Assembly: GCF_932294415.1 (NCBI RefSeq)
Contig: NC_065538.1
Coordinates: forward strand, 26,561,957 to 26,625,956
DNA from: Quercus robur
Taxonomy: Eukaryota > Streptophyta > Magnoliopsida > Fagales > Fagaceae
Reading direction: 5' to 3'
Length of the DNA: 64,000 bases
The notes below the pieces were generated by a model. It was not told the DNA's origin. It was given only the letters and a program-made list of their open reading frames with translations, and did no database searches. Below are positions 34,574-46,322 of this stretch, piece after piece. The position numbers were made by a program, and so were the translations under genes. Every line of letters begins with the position of its first letter. Position 1 is the stretch's first letter.

Positions 34574-35221
34574 TTGGGAATGATAAACGTCATCTTTGCT
34601 GTTTCAGGGAGAAACGACTCCTGTCCCTCCAGAGTGATGTCTGTGGCTTGGCTGCCTGTCGAGGACGCTAATTTAGGGCTGAAGAGGGCTAAAGTATACA
34701 TTCAGCCGGTGTTAGGTTTTTCGGATGAGGATAAAATTGGAAACATACAGCCCCATGATGATGCTTTGATGGTCACACTTAGGATTGGGGAGTATGACGT
34801 GAAGAAAGTGCTGGTGGACTAGGGTAGTGGTGCTGAGATTATGTACCCTGACCTATTCAAAGGGTTGAATTTGAGACCCGAAGACTTAACAGCCTACGAT
34901 TCTCCTCTAGTGAGTTTTGATGAGAAGACTGTCATTCCAAAGGGTCAGATTAGACTACCCATACAAATGGGTCCAGAAGTGATAGAGGTAGATTTCATTG
35001 TGATGGACGCTTATTCCTCGTACACGGCCATTATGGCTAGACCCTAGCTTCATACCTTGGGAGCCATCTCTTCTATTCTGCACCAAAAGGTAAAATACCC
35101 GTTTGAGGGCCAAGTTAAAGAGATCCTTGAAAGTCAGTCCACGACTAGACAATGCATGGTGGCTGCCATATTGCATCGGCCCGAGATTGAGTCGTCGGCT
35201 TCTACTGAAAGGGGCTTATAG
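34574..35221 (+). pseudogene. Aspartic protease remnant
   Basis: Matches the first element's protease: IQPHDDALMVTLRIG, then VLVD-stop-GSGAEIMYPDLF, so the codon after the active-site Asp is now TAG. FIVMDAYSSYTAIMARP precedes a TAG where the first element has Trp. The frame continues, decayed but unshifted, to the conserved TAG at 35219-35221. Confidence 0.82.
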
Positions 35222-35227
35222 CAATCA
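35219..35227 (+). promoter_or_regulatory. TMV-type readthrough context, conserved position
   Basis: TAG CAA TCA lies in the protease-RT linker, in the frame of both neighbours and at the position matching 1373-1381 in the first element. It fits CARYYA. Unlike the scattered stops in this dead copy, this one is shared with the well-preserved element, so it probably belonged to the active ancestor. Confidence 0.65.
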
Positions 35228-38200
35228 AAAACTCCGGCGTTGCCTATCAACGGACGAGCTGAGTAGACAAAATGTGAAAATTTAGAAAATGTTGTTTTAG
35301 GTGATGATCTGGAGAAGTTCTTTCAAGTCGGGGCTCAGTTGCCTCCTCAAGAGAAGGAAGAGCTGGTAGAATTTCTTAGAAAAAACGTTGATGTGTTTGC
35401 ATAGGACGCTTATGAAACCCTGGGGGTGGATCCAAACTTCATTTGTCATCATTTAAATGTTAACCTATCCATCACTCCTAAAAAGCAATCACCTCGGCGC
35501 CCATCCAAGGAACATGCAGATGCTGTCAGAGATGAGGTGATGAAGCTCAAGCAAGCAGGGGCTATCAAAGAAGTTTTCTACCCTGAATGGTTAGCCAATA
35601 CTGTGGTAGTGAAAAAGAAGAGCGGGAAGTGCCGAGTATGTGAGTACTTCACAGATTAGAATAAGGCTTGCCCAAAAGATCCTTTCCTTATGCCTCGAAT
35701 AGATCAGTTAGTGGATGCAACGGTGAGTCATCCTTGGATAAGCTTTTTAGATGCCTTTCAAGGATATCATTAGATACAACTAGCCCTGGACGATCAGGAA
35801 AAGACAGTTTTTGTCACTCCCATTGAAAACTACCACTACAAAGTAATGCCATTTGGTTTGAAAAACGCAGGGTCTACCTATTAAAGGATGATAATGAGAA
35901 TGTTTGAACCAGAGTTGGGTAAGAGTATTGAAGTCTATATAGACGACATGGTGGTGAAAAGCAAGGTGGTGTCTGAGTAAGTGGGAGACCTCGAAAACAT
36001 TTTTGAAATTCTGAGAAAATACAAGTTGCGCCTAAACGCTTCCAAGTGCTCATTTGGTGTGGGATCAGACAAATTCTTGGGCTACATGGTAACTCACAGA
36101 GGAATCAAGGTCAATCCTAATCAAATTAAAGCCATTAACAGTTTACAACCATCTCAAAATCCCAAAGAGGTCTAGAAGCTTACCGGAATGACTGCTACCT
36201 TGAATCGGTTTATTTCTTGGTTAGCAAATAGGTGCAGACCATTCTTCCTCTTAATGAATAAGTGGAAGGGATTTAAGTGGACTAAGGAGTGTGCTTTGGC
36301 CTTCCAACGACTCAAAGAATATCTATCTCGATCACCTATCATGTCCAGTCCTGAAGTGGATGAGGTTTTGTTTACTTATATCTTTATGGCCCTTTATACT
36401 ATAAGTTTGGTGTTGATACGAGTTGACAGTGGCATTCAACGGCCAGTTTATTATGTGAGCAAGTCACTACATAAGGCCGAGGTTTGTTATCTACCACTGG
36501 AGAAAGCCATTTTGGCAGTGGTGCACGCTACACGAAAGCTTCCTTATTATTTCCAAGCATACACAATTGTTGTCTTAACCCAACTTCTACTTAGGTTTAT
36601 ACTTCGAAGTGCTGATTACACGGGAAGGATTGCTAAATGGGGCACAATTCTAGGGGCTTTTGACATCAAATACATGCCTTATACCTCGGTCAAGGACCAA
36701 GTCCTCGCGGATCTGGTGGCCGAATTCGCTTAACCTCCATTAGAGGAAATGGTAGTGACATAGAGCATGGATGGAAAATTAGTTGGCACAATCTCCCTGC
36801 AAGAACCTTCATTCTGGAAGGTATATGTTGATGGTGCAGCAAATAAAAGGGGCTCCAGAGTGGAGCTAATTCTGGTTTATCTTGAACAAATCACCATTGA
36901 AAAGTCACTAAGACTAGGCTTCTCGGCTACGAATAATGAGGTTAAATATGAAGTTTTCCTAGAAGGAATGTCCATGGTTCAAAGAATGGGGGGGAAGGCA
37001 GTAAATATGTTCTCAGACTCAAGATTGGTTGTTGGCCAGGTGAAGGGCGAGCTAGAAGCAAGAGATGAGAGAATGCAAGGGTATTTAAGTCAAGTCAGGA
37101 ATTTACAATCAAGATTTGAATCATTCAGCCTACTGCATGTCCCTAGAAGTGGAAACACACATGCTGATTCCCTAGCCACGCTTGCAACCTCCTCGGCGTA
37201 GAGCTTACCTCGGGTCATCCTTATAGAAGACTTGTACAAACCCATGGAGGTAAAGAGAGAGTTGGCCCATGTTCACCAAGTCAGAGTAGGGCCTAGCTGG
37301 ATGGACCCCATAGTACTATTCTTGAGAGAGGACATCTTGCTAGAGGATAAATCAGAAGCTGACAAAGTACAGAGAAAGGCACCTTGTTTTTGGCTATCCA
37401 AGGACCAAAAATTATACAAGCGCTCTTTTTCTAGGCCATATCTACTCTACATTCACCCTGAGGCATTAGGGCTATTCCTTGAGGAGTTGCATGAAAGAAT
37501 TTGTGGAAGCCATACAGGAGGCAGATCTTTGTCTCATAGAGCAATCACTCAGGGCTATTGGTGACCAAATATGCAGAAAGAAATGCAAGAATATGTGAAG
37601 AAATATGATCAATGACAAAGATTTGCACCAAATATACATCAACCAAGAGGAGTCCTTAACCCTCTATCCAGCCCTTGACCATTTGCTCAATAGGGCTTAG
37701 ATATCGTTGGCCCTTTCCCCAAGGCAACAAGGAATAAGAAGTATTTGCTAGTCGGCACAGACTACTTTATTAAGTGGGTTGAAGCCGAGCCCTTGGCGAA
37801 TATCAGAGATGTGGACGCCAAGAAGTTTGTCTAGAAAAACATTGTCACCCGGTTCATGATCCCTCGTACCCTCATCTTTCACAATGGGCTTTAATTTGAT
37901 AGTAAATCTTTCAGGAGATACTGCTATGATTTGAGAATTATGAATAGATATTCTACCCCATCTTATCCCCAAGGGAATGGATAAGCCGAGACTATTAACA
38001 AGGTCATAGTTAATGGATTCAAGAAGAGGTTGGATGATGTGAAGGGAAAGTGGGTAGAAGAGCTGTCACACGTCCTCTGGACGTATCTGACCACACCTCG
38101 TAGATCAACCGAGGAAACCTCCTTTTCAATGACTTATGAAACCGAGGTTGTTATTCCTTTAGAAACTGGCTTCCCAACGCTGAGAACTAGCTCATTCAAT

Positions 38201-38503
38201 CCAAGTAGTAACAATGAATTGCTAGAAAAGAGTTTAGACTTTATTGAAGAAAAAAGAGAAAATGCAATGGTTCAATTGGCATATTACCAACACAAACTCA
38301 AGCAAGGTTATGATGCCAATGTAAAGCTGATGCCATTAGTGCCTAGTGACTTGGTGTTAAGGAAGGTTCTGGGTACCGCAAAGAACCCAGTGTGGGGAAA
38401 GTTAGGGCCCAATTGGAAAAGACCATATCGCATCACCTCGGTGGCTGGTATAGGAGCATATTTTCTAGAGGACATAGATGAGCATGTAATATCGCACCCT
38501 TAA
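35222..38503 (+). pseudogene. pol pseudogene (RT, two RNases H, integrase)
   Basis: The order matches the first element: NTVVVKKKSGKCRVCEYFTD, PFGLKNAGSTY, the catalytic YIDDMVVKS (near 35936), VYYVSKSLHKAEVCYLPLEK, the second RNase H (VYVDGAANKRGS, THADSLATLA) and integrase (HERICGSHTGGRS to TDYFIKW). Many stops interrupt it, for example near 35402, 35657, 35774, 35882, 35978, 37562 and 37601. Most read as C-to-T or G-to-A changes of Gln or Trp codons, the pattern expected from long silencing with cytosine methylation. Confidence 0.88.
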
Positions 38504-38599
38504 AATGTAAACAACCTAAAAATGTATTATTATTATTAATAAAAGTTTCCTTTGTCAATATGTTCTTTTGTTATATAAAGGCATTATACCTCCCATTAT

Positions 38600-40560
38600 T
38601 CATTTTTTATAAATATTAAACAGAACCTAAGTTATGTCTGATTCCTCATACCACATGCTTTGGCCAAATTAATATTTATTGGCATCTTTTCTAAGTGTTA
38701 AATAGAATCGAAGTTATGTCAGGCTCTTCGGACCACATACTTTGGTAAAATTAAAACTCAATGACATCTATCCATTCTTTTTAAGTGTTAAACAAAACCT
38801 AAGCTATGTCAAGCTCTTCGGATCACATAATTTGGTAAAATTAACACTCAATGACATCTATCCATTCTTCTAAGTGTTAAATAGAACCTAAACTATGTCA
38901 GGCTCCTCGGACCACATACTTTGGTAAAATTAACACTCAATGACATCTATTCATTTTTTATAAGTATTAAACATAACCTAAGTCATGTCTGGCTCCTCAG
39001 ACCACATGTTTTGGCCAAATTAATACTTATTGGCATCTTTTCTAAGTATTAAATAGAACCTAAGTTATGTCAGGCTCCTTGGACCACATACTTTGGTAAA
39101 ATTAACACTTAATGACATCTATTTATTTTTTATAAGTATTAAACAGAACCTAAGTCATACTTGGCTCCTCAGACCACATACTTTGGCCAAATTAATACTT
39201 ATCAGCATCTTTTCTAAGTGTTAAACAGAACCTAAGTTATGTCAGGCTCCTCGAACTACATATTTTGGTAAAATTAACACTCAATGACATCTATTCATTT
39301 TTTATAAGTATTAAACAGAACTTAAGTCATGCTTGGCTCCTCAGACCACATATTTTGGCCAAATTAATACTTATCGGCATCTTTTCTAATTGTTAAACAA
39401 AACCTAAGCTATGTCAGGCTCCTCGGACCACATAGTTTGTTAAAATTAACAGTCAATGACATCTATCTATTCTTCTAAGTGCTAAATAGAACCTAAACTA
39501 TGTCAGGCTCCTCGGACCACATACTTTGGTAAAATTAACATTCAATGACATCTATTCATTTTTTATAAGTATTAAACAGAATCTAAGTCATGCCTGGCTC
39601 CTCAAACCACATGTTTTGGCCAAATTAATACTTATTGGCATCTTTTCTAAGTGTTAAATAGAACCTAAGTTATGTCAGGCTCCTTAGACCACATACTTTG
39701 GTAAAATTAACACTTAATGATATCTATTTATTTTTTATAAGTATTAAACAGAATCTAAGTCATACTTGGCTCCTCAGACCACATACTTTGGCCAAATTAA
39801 TACTTATCAGCATCTTTTCTAAGTGTTAAACAGAACCTAAGTTATGTCAGGCTCCTCAGACCATATACTTTGGTAAAATTAACACTCAATGACATCTATT
39901 CATTTTTTTATAAGTATTAAACAAAACCTAAGTCATGCTTGGCTCCTTAGACCACATACTTTGACCAAATTAATACTTATTGACATCTTTTCTAAGTGTT
40001 AAACAAAACCTAAGCTATGTCAGGCTCCTTGGACCACATAGTTTGGTAAAATTAACAGTCAATGACATCTATCTATTCTTCTAAGTGTTAAATAGAACCT
40101 AAACTATGTCAGGTTCCTCGAACCACATACTTTGGTAAAATTAACACTCAATGACATCTATTCATTTTTTATAAGTATTAAACAGAACCTAAGTCATGCT
40201 TGGCTCCTCAGACCACGTGCTTTGGCCAAATTAATACTTATTGGCATCTTTTCTAAGTGTTAAACAGAACCTAAGTTATGTTAGGCTCCTTGGACCACAT
40301 ACTTTGGTAAAATTAACACTCAATGACATCTATCCATTCTTTATAAGTATTAAACAGAACCTAAACCATGCCTGGCTCCTCAGACCACATGCTTTGGCCA
40401 AATTAATACTTATCGGCATCTTTTCTAAGTGTCAAACAGAACCTAAGTTATGTCAGGCTCCTCGGACCGCATACTTTGGTAAAATTAATACTCTGTGATA
40501 TCTATTTGTTTCTCACTAAGTGTCAAGATAGACCCAATATTATAACCAACTCCTCAGATT
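38600..40560 (+). repeat. Large tandem array 3' of pol, about 22-23 units
   Basis: Two unit types of about 85 bases alternate. One has CAGGCTCCTCGGACCACATA, TTTGGTAAAATTAACACTC and ATGACATCTATTC; the other has GGCTCCTCAGACCACAT, TTTGGCCAAATTAATACTTA and GGCATCTTTTC. The higher-order period is about 170 bases. The array sits in the same place as the 4759-5450 array and shares only a loose AGAAACCT or AGAACCT and CTCGG core with it, so the two arrays have diverged strongly. Confidence 0.9.
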
Positions 40561-40821
40561 GGTAGCTCTGAGTAAGTTAATGTCCTTAATTATTTATCTA
40601 AGTGTTGAACAGAGTGAAGAATATCTCTCCCTTTTTATACTTTACAAAGTTTATTACTTATCCTTATTAGATTCAGCTTTCATTGTTGGTACTTAGTCAA
40701 ATTGCTTACATTGGTAGCAGAACATTGTTGTTAGCTTTTGTTAAAGCTAGAGTGGCAACAGTTCAAGTTTATTTGCAATAACAGTAAGCTTGAAAGCATA
40801 TAAAGTAAAGGTGCAAGACAT

Positions 40822-40853
<32 letters not shown>

Positions 40854-40954
40854 AGAAGCATTTTCATTAAATAAGAGGTGTACATTATATTCAGTGACAA
40901 AGTGCCACTACAAAAAAAAAAAATTAATAATAATAATAATAATTGTAAGTGCTA

Positions 40955-43559
40955 AGCCTTGGCCTTGGGAGCAGGAGGGTCTTCTTTCTGGCTCGGCTGA
41001 GAGGTAGGAGCATCCTTGGCTTTAGGATCAGCTTCTTTAGTCTTGACCTCTACTTTCATTGCCTTAGCTGCAGCTTTCTTATCCTTGGCAACGTTCTTGG
41101 CTTTTGAGGAGGGCTTTTTCTCCTTGCCCTTACCTTTATCTTTGTCCCCCTCAGCCCCCTGGCCTTGATCACCAGCTTGGCTGGATCCCTTCGAAGCCTT
41201 AGGGAGAGGGAGAGCAGCTTGGATAGTCAGGGGCCGCTCAAAAGTCTCTGGAGAAAGGGCAGAGGGAGAGGGGATGGCACCTAGGACTTCACAGATATCT
41301 GGGTGATAATATATGCTCCCAGGCTGCCTTCAGACAAAGTTTGCAAGGACTTCTGCAACACTAAGGGTCCTATCCCATGTCGCATTGCAGTAATCCCTGC
41401 ATACCTCTAAAAGCTCCTCCGCGAGCATAACTTGCATTTCTTCCATGCCGAGCGAGCGCATAGGATGCTTATTTCTCAGCCTTGACTGCCTCTTTGGCCA
41501 GTTGAGCCGCCTCCTTGGTCTTCTGCAGCTCAATCTTAAGATCTATGACTAGCTGTCTTTGGGTGGCCAGGTCTATCTTGGTCAGGTACAATTTTTAACG
41601 CTGATCCTCAGCTTGCCTTTCCACGGTCTTTAGACCCGCTACAGCACTCAGGCGAGCCTTGTTCTCTTCTTTTAGCTTATCGGACAGCTCTGCCTGTTCT
41701 TGTTTGAGGGTCCCCAAGGACTTCTCAACAACAGCATAGGAGAGGGCCTTAGCGTTAGCCTTATTACGGGCGTCGCAAACCTACTCCTCGACCCCAAAAA
41801 CTTGCTGAGTAACCTGCCTAAAGACAATGGAAGAATCACACAAATAAAAAAGTAGGGAAAGAACGAAAGTACAGCTTAGCATTTAAATTCAAGGATATGA
41901 TAGATTGCTTACCATGGCGAGGTCCCTCTTCAGGGACAGGAAGAGGTCGTTTTGCTTGAAGTGCCTGTAAGCCCCCATGTCTCTAGGGAGGAGAAGAGGC
42001 TGCTCTAGGGCTTCAGCAATGTAGCCTGCATACCCCCATTGGAAGTCCCTGACTGAGGCATTCCAAGGGATGGTAGCCCCATCCACCTCTAGCTGAGGAG
42101 ACTAGGTGCGTTGCGGAAGGTGCACATCGGTGCTGGTTTGCTTCTCCTGGCTATCCACAGAGTTGGACCTCTTATCCCGAGTGTCTTTGGCCACCTTTTA
42201 CTGCTTAGTCTTCTTTTGAGGACCCACCTCCTCTTCTTCAAGCTCTTGAATTAGCCTTTTCTTATTCAGATCAGGAATGGCTTTTAGTTCGAGGTCGATG
42301 GGAGGTAGAGGAGGATGAGGAGGAAGTGTGGGTGGAACTTGGGACTTGGTTGCTTCTTTCGAAGTTTACACCTTGTTCCTAGCAGCCAGGAGGTCTCTTA
42401 AGCTCTTGTTTCCTCGGTTCAATGCCATCCCGTCTTCCTCTTCTTCGGAGGTGCTGTCTGGATGGGCAATCACCAGAGTAGGGGCGTGAACACCTGAATG
42501 CCTATCGGTCTTGTCCTTGGCGTCCGAGATGTTGACCACAAGAGCCCTTGTATTCTTTTCTTCTTCAAAGTGGAATTTGTCTATCTTCTCCTCTAATGAT
42601 AGGCGTGAAGAGGCAATCTCCTCCTCGAGCGCTGCTGCTTCAGGCGGAACTTGTTGAAGTGGCAACACGACTGGTGGAAGATCATCTTGGGCTAGGAAAT
42701 TTGGGCATGACACGTCAATCCGAGCCAGCCGCTGGTCACCTGCTCTTATGGCGTTGCCTATTTCTTGGTATATTTTGGAGATAGGCTTGAAGTCCAAAAT
42801 TAAGTGGACTGCCCTCAACTGCCTATCTTCACTTATAAAGATCTTGGACCTCAGCAAGTAGTTAAGAGCTTCAACGTTGGTTAGACTAAGCCTGGGCGCT
42901 ACGTGCCTCTTATCTGCAAAAGTAGCCGAGAAGCAAAACATGGTTAGAAAGTTAAAATCCATCATCAAAAGAAAGCAAGATGAAAGGGAAATAATGACAT
43001 GGTTAGGGTTAAAAAATCTAAATCTTTTGCTAAGGAACCTAACTCTAAGGTATCCCACCCGGCTCTCCCTCTTAGACGGGGCAGTAAAGGCCATCATGCC
43101 ACGCTTCCAAAGCTATTAGATAATCGTCTTTCATACCCTTGTTAGATTTAGGTAGACATGATACTAGTCTGACAATGTCAGATCGGGACTTGAGATAATA
43201 TCCCGCGTTTTTAAAGGAGTGAAACTCGTACATGTGGACCACATCATGCTAGGTGAGCCCCAAGCGCAGATGCTCATTGAGAGCATTAACACTACCTAAG
43301 ACCCTAAATAGGTTGGGTGCACATTGGTGGGGGCATATCCTATGGTTGATGAGATAATCCCGTGTTATTCTACCTATAGGGAGAGTCATTCCCCCTTCTA
43401 TGAAAGCTATCATAGGGATGATGACTTCCCCCTCTTCTCTGTGTGTCATTATTTGTTCGGGGAGTAGTATCGCAAGGCGACTCCCTGTGGTATGTGGTAT
43501 TTATCCTTAAAGGCCTCTATTTTGGCAGGGGAGTCTACTAGGTGCTTAAATCTACCAAT
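40955..43559 (-). pseudogene. Spliced antisense gene of second gypsy element, decayed
   Basis: On the minus strand, corresponding exons follow the layout of the gene at 8303-5994. The first holds LVDSPAKIEAFKDKYHIPQG, GGMTLPIGRITRDYL and HRICPHQCAPNLFRV. The exon after the TTTTGCAG acceptor (near 42918) holds DKRHVAPRLSLTNVEALNYL and DRQLRAVHLILDFKP. A proline-rich linker follows, and after an intron starting near 41914 comes a coiled coil (LKQEQAELSDKLKEENKARL). Stops and shifts are frequent. Introns fall at corresponding places, and a leader intron (43671-43560) ends exactly where the first element's ATG lies, although here the codon reads ATT. Exon borders are approximate. Confidence 0.65.
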
Positions 43560-43842
43560 CTGGACAAGCTAAAGGGAAACGACTGAAATTGGTAAATGAA
43601 GAAATAAGAATTGGAAGGCCAAGGAGATTGGCCGAGGAGAAAAAGAAAAGTTTAAAGAAATAGAAACTTACAAGAACTGAGATGTGTATTAGTTCCTAAA
43701 ACCTTTAGAAAGATTTTCAAGGATCTCTTAAAGAAAAGGTGTGGGAAGTTTAGTAACTTAAAGAGCTTTGTGAGTTTGAGTGCTTGGGATCTTTGGAGAG
43801 CTTGAAGACTTGTGAAATGAGGGAAATGATTTCTCCGAATGC

Positions 43843-43850
43843 TTTATATA
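43843..43850 (-). promoter_or_regulatory. TATA box of second antisense gene
   Basis: On the minus strand TCTATATAAAGC lies about 170 bases upstream of a GTAAGTTTC leader-intron donor (43671). This matches the layout in the first element. Confidence 0.55.
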
Positions 43851-44114
43851 GAGGGCGAGATTGAGTGGGAGTTATCCCGCTTAAAACCTAAGGAGAAATA
43901 TCAGCCATTGGATTAGTGCCTCACCGTTGGATGTAGGGAACATAATGCCGCTTGGAGCAATTAATGACGCCTCGCGGGCTCCGAAAGCGTCAGTGGCAAT
44001 GATGGGGTGTGCAAAATAGCACTCCCACGTGTGCAAATCAAAAAGGCAAAATAATATTAGTGCAATAAAAATCAAAATCCCATTTTTCTCCTCGGATGAG
44101 AGGGAAAAACCGGA

Positions 44115-44129
44115 GTTTTGAGGGGCTAT
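44115..44129 (+). other. Polypurine tract of second gypsy element
   Basis: TTTTGAGGGGCTAT just before the 3' LTR start TGTAGGG. Confidence 0.8.
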
Positions 44130-44897
44130 TGTAGGGTTAAGGACCCAAATCATATATTGGGCCTTAGGCTTTGGTCGAGAGCATGAGTAGTCCGAGGATG
44201 AACGAATGGTAATGAATGGTTCAAACCCAGTACTTATAAGCAAAATACAAATGGGAGGGTGGTCCAAGGAGGAATATCTCCTCGGACATGATAAATACAG
44301 CTTAAATATGCATTCCAGCAATTAAGGTGACCTTCCAAAAAGCTCCAGTGATAAGGACGTGCATCATAAGCGTATAAGAATGATGGAAACTCAGAAATAT
44401 CTAAGGGAAAATTGCTACCACCACATTGAATGCACCGCAGCTACTTTTCTGGCCGCATTTATGTTGAGGAGACCCCTGAATAGTACTACCTTGGTTACCA
44501 CAACTAACAGAAAGCCAGTGAGGGTGTCTGATGGGACATGCATTCAAGTAAGGGCTCAAATGATCAACAAGTGTAGGATTAAGATGGTTTGACAGGAGAT
44601 ATATAATGGAAGAGACCCTTCATGAGGAGGGGATCGAAAAAATAAAAAAAGAATACTGTAGCAATCAAAATTGTACTTGTACTAAACCGTTATTGATCTA
44701 TATGGAAAAATACCTCCTCAGACAGTAAGTTCATTCAGATCATTACCTCTTATTTGTGCTTGATTGTCACCTAATTCCATATTAGCCGTTGTCCAATTCA
44801 CTAAGGCCTAATTCTTTAACCCACTCTCTACAAATTTATTGTACTAGGCTAATATCTCACACACTTTGGGTTTGGGTTGAAAAGCGTGACCTTACAA
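44130..44897 (+). repeat. 3' LTR of second gypsy element
   Basis: TGTAGGGTTAAGG to GTGACCTTACA, 768 bases, about 9% different from the 5' LTR over the part compared. It is followed by the duplication AGTAT. Confidence 0.92.
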
Positions 44898-45208
44898 GTA
44901 TTTTTTCTTATTTTTTGTATAAAGAAAAATAAGTGGTGACTCCATACCACTTACCCAAAAAGAGAAGTGCCCTAAAAAGGTACTTGAATCTCTTTTTTTT
45001 TTAGGGACACATCTCTCACAGGACCCTGAGCCTGATATTTGTTATTTGGTAGACTGGGCTTGGTTCACCGCAGCTATGTTAGGTTGATTACGAACTAAAT
45101 TTTGCACAAAAATATATGGGTCCTATAACACATACACATCCATACATACAAAATATATACATATTGTACAGTAAAGAACAGTAAAGGAATAGTAAAAATG
45201 TGAATAAG
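44898..45208 (+). mobile_element. Continuation of the outer LTR-like sequence
   Basis: Sequence resumes from 32396 after the target duplication. It includes a possible primer-binding region (GTGGTGACTCC near 44935) and no coding sequence. It ends at the left border of the next repeat. Confidence 0.3.
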
Positions 45209-45209
45209 A

Positions 45210-46322
45210 TGTTGGGGATCCTCAGAAAATAGAATGATATTTCATTATATTAAGTTTTAGTACATCCGGTCCTTTCTCCACTGGGATATGTCACAAGGTC
45301 CAAATAAGTTCAAAAGTCATAAACTTATATAGCTCTTTCTAGGCTTCTAAGACTTGTGAGGTTTGAATCCCTTTGAATCCAAGTGCATCCTCTAATGCCT
45401 ATCTCAAGATCCCTTATAGTGTTTTCTCTCTTTTCTCCTTTTTTGAATTCTAAAGGAATTTTTCAAAGAATCTTCTTGCTTTAATTCATTACTGCTGAAT
45501 GGTTTTTGTTATTGGCTTCCTCCCCTTTTATAGTGCCTTCCTAGGGTTTTGGTGTACTACTGATTCCCTCCATTTGCTGCTCTAAGTACCAGAATCAATA
45601 TTGTGTCAGCAATATTAGTGATTGGTCCCTTCCTTATTTTCTCATTGTTTTCTCCTTTTGAGGTTTTCCCCCTAAAAGTTCCCAGCTGACCTTCCTCTTT
45701 TGGAAGGTCCTAAGGGCTGACTTTCAATCTTTTTTTTCCAAAACTTCTAAATGCAACTTTTCAGACCCACCTTTTTGGCCGCTTCACCTTTTGTCATTTT
45801 CTGTAAATGGACAGATTCCTCTCTGTCAGGCTAAAAGATCTCCAGTCACCTTCCTTCATGGTCCACCTTCCTGCATTCCTCAAGGTACCAGGCTTCCTTT
45901 TTTGAAGTGTTAATTCCTAAGCCATCAGCCTTTTTCTGAACCATGAGCAATTGATGGGACATATCCACTTTCATTCTTTGTGTCCATGAGCATGCTCCCT
46001 TGAGCTGTCCTAATCCCAACTGATTTCTTTCTGCATATCTTGACGATTCTAGGCTTCTTGGAGTCCCAAGGCATCCTAGTCTAGTCCCTTTCTGGGCTCC
46101 CCAGTAAGCTAGGTTGAGCTTCCTTTTTCCTTTTCCTTTATTTTTTAAGGCCCAAAGCTAACCCATTCATGGGTTTGGACCTCCTCTTTCTTATCTTAGG
46201 CGGACCTTGATTGGCGGATTTGGGCCTTGTCCCTTCTTTGAAGGCCCAAATGGGTTCTAAACTTTAATTTTTGTAATGTTTTGGGCCTTGATGCAATGCT
46301 TGTGATATTTTGGACCTCAACA
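45210..46322 (-). mobile_element. Probable solo LTR
   Basis: On the minus strand it starts TGTTGAGGTCCAAAAT and ends GGATCCCCAACA, with a good TATA box (CTATAAAAGGGG, 45533-45522). About 1.1 kb with no coding sequence. A matching target duplication was not found (TAAGA on the left, CTAGT on the right), so the borders are tentative. Confidence 0.45.

Larger units (their letters stand above)
32397..44897 (+). mobile_element. Complete but dead Tat-lineage gypsy retrotransposon
   Basis: The two LTRs (32397-33172 and 44130-44897) start TGT and end TTACA, and a perfect 5-base duplication AGTAT flanks the element (32392-32396 and 44898-44902). Inside are, in order, primer binding site, gag, protease, RT, RNase H, aRNase H, integrase, a tandem array, an antisense spliced gene and a polypurine tract: the same layout as the element at 1-9421. 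More than ten in-frame stops break gag-pol. The LTRs differ at about 9% of the first 280 positions compared by eye, so the insertion is old. Confidence 0.92.
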
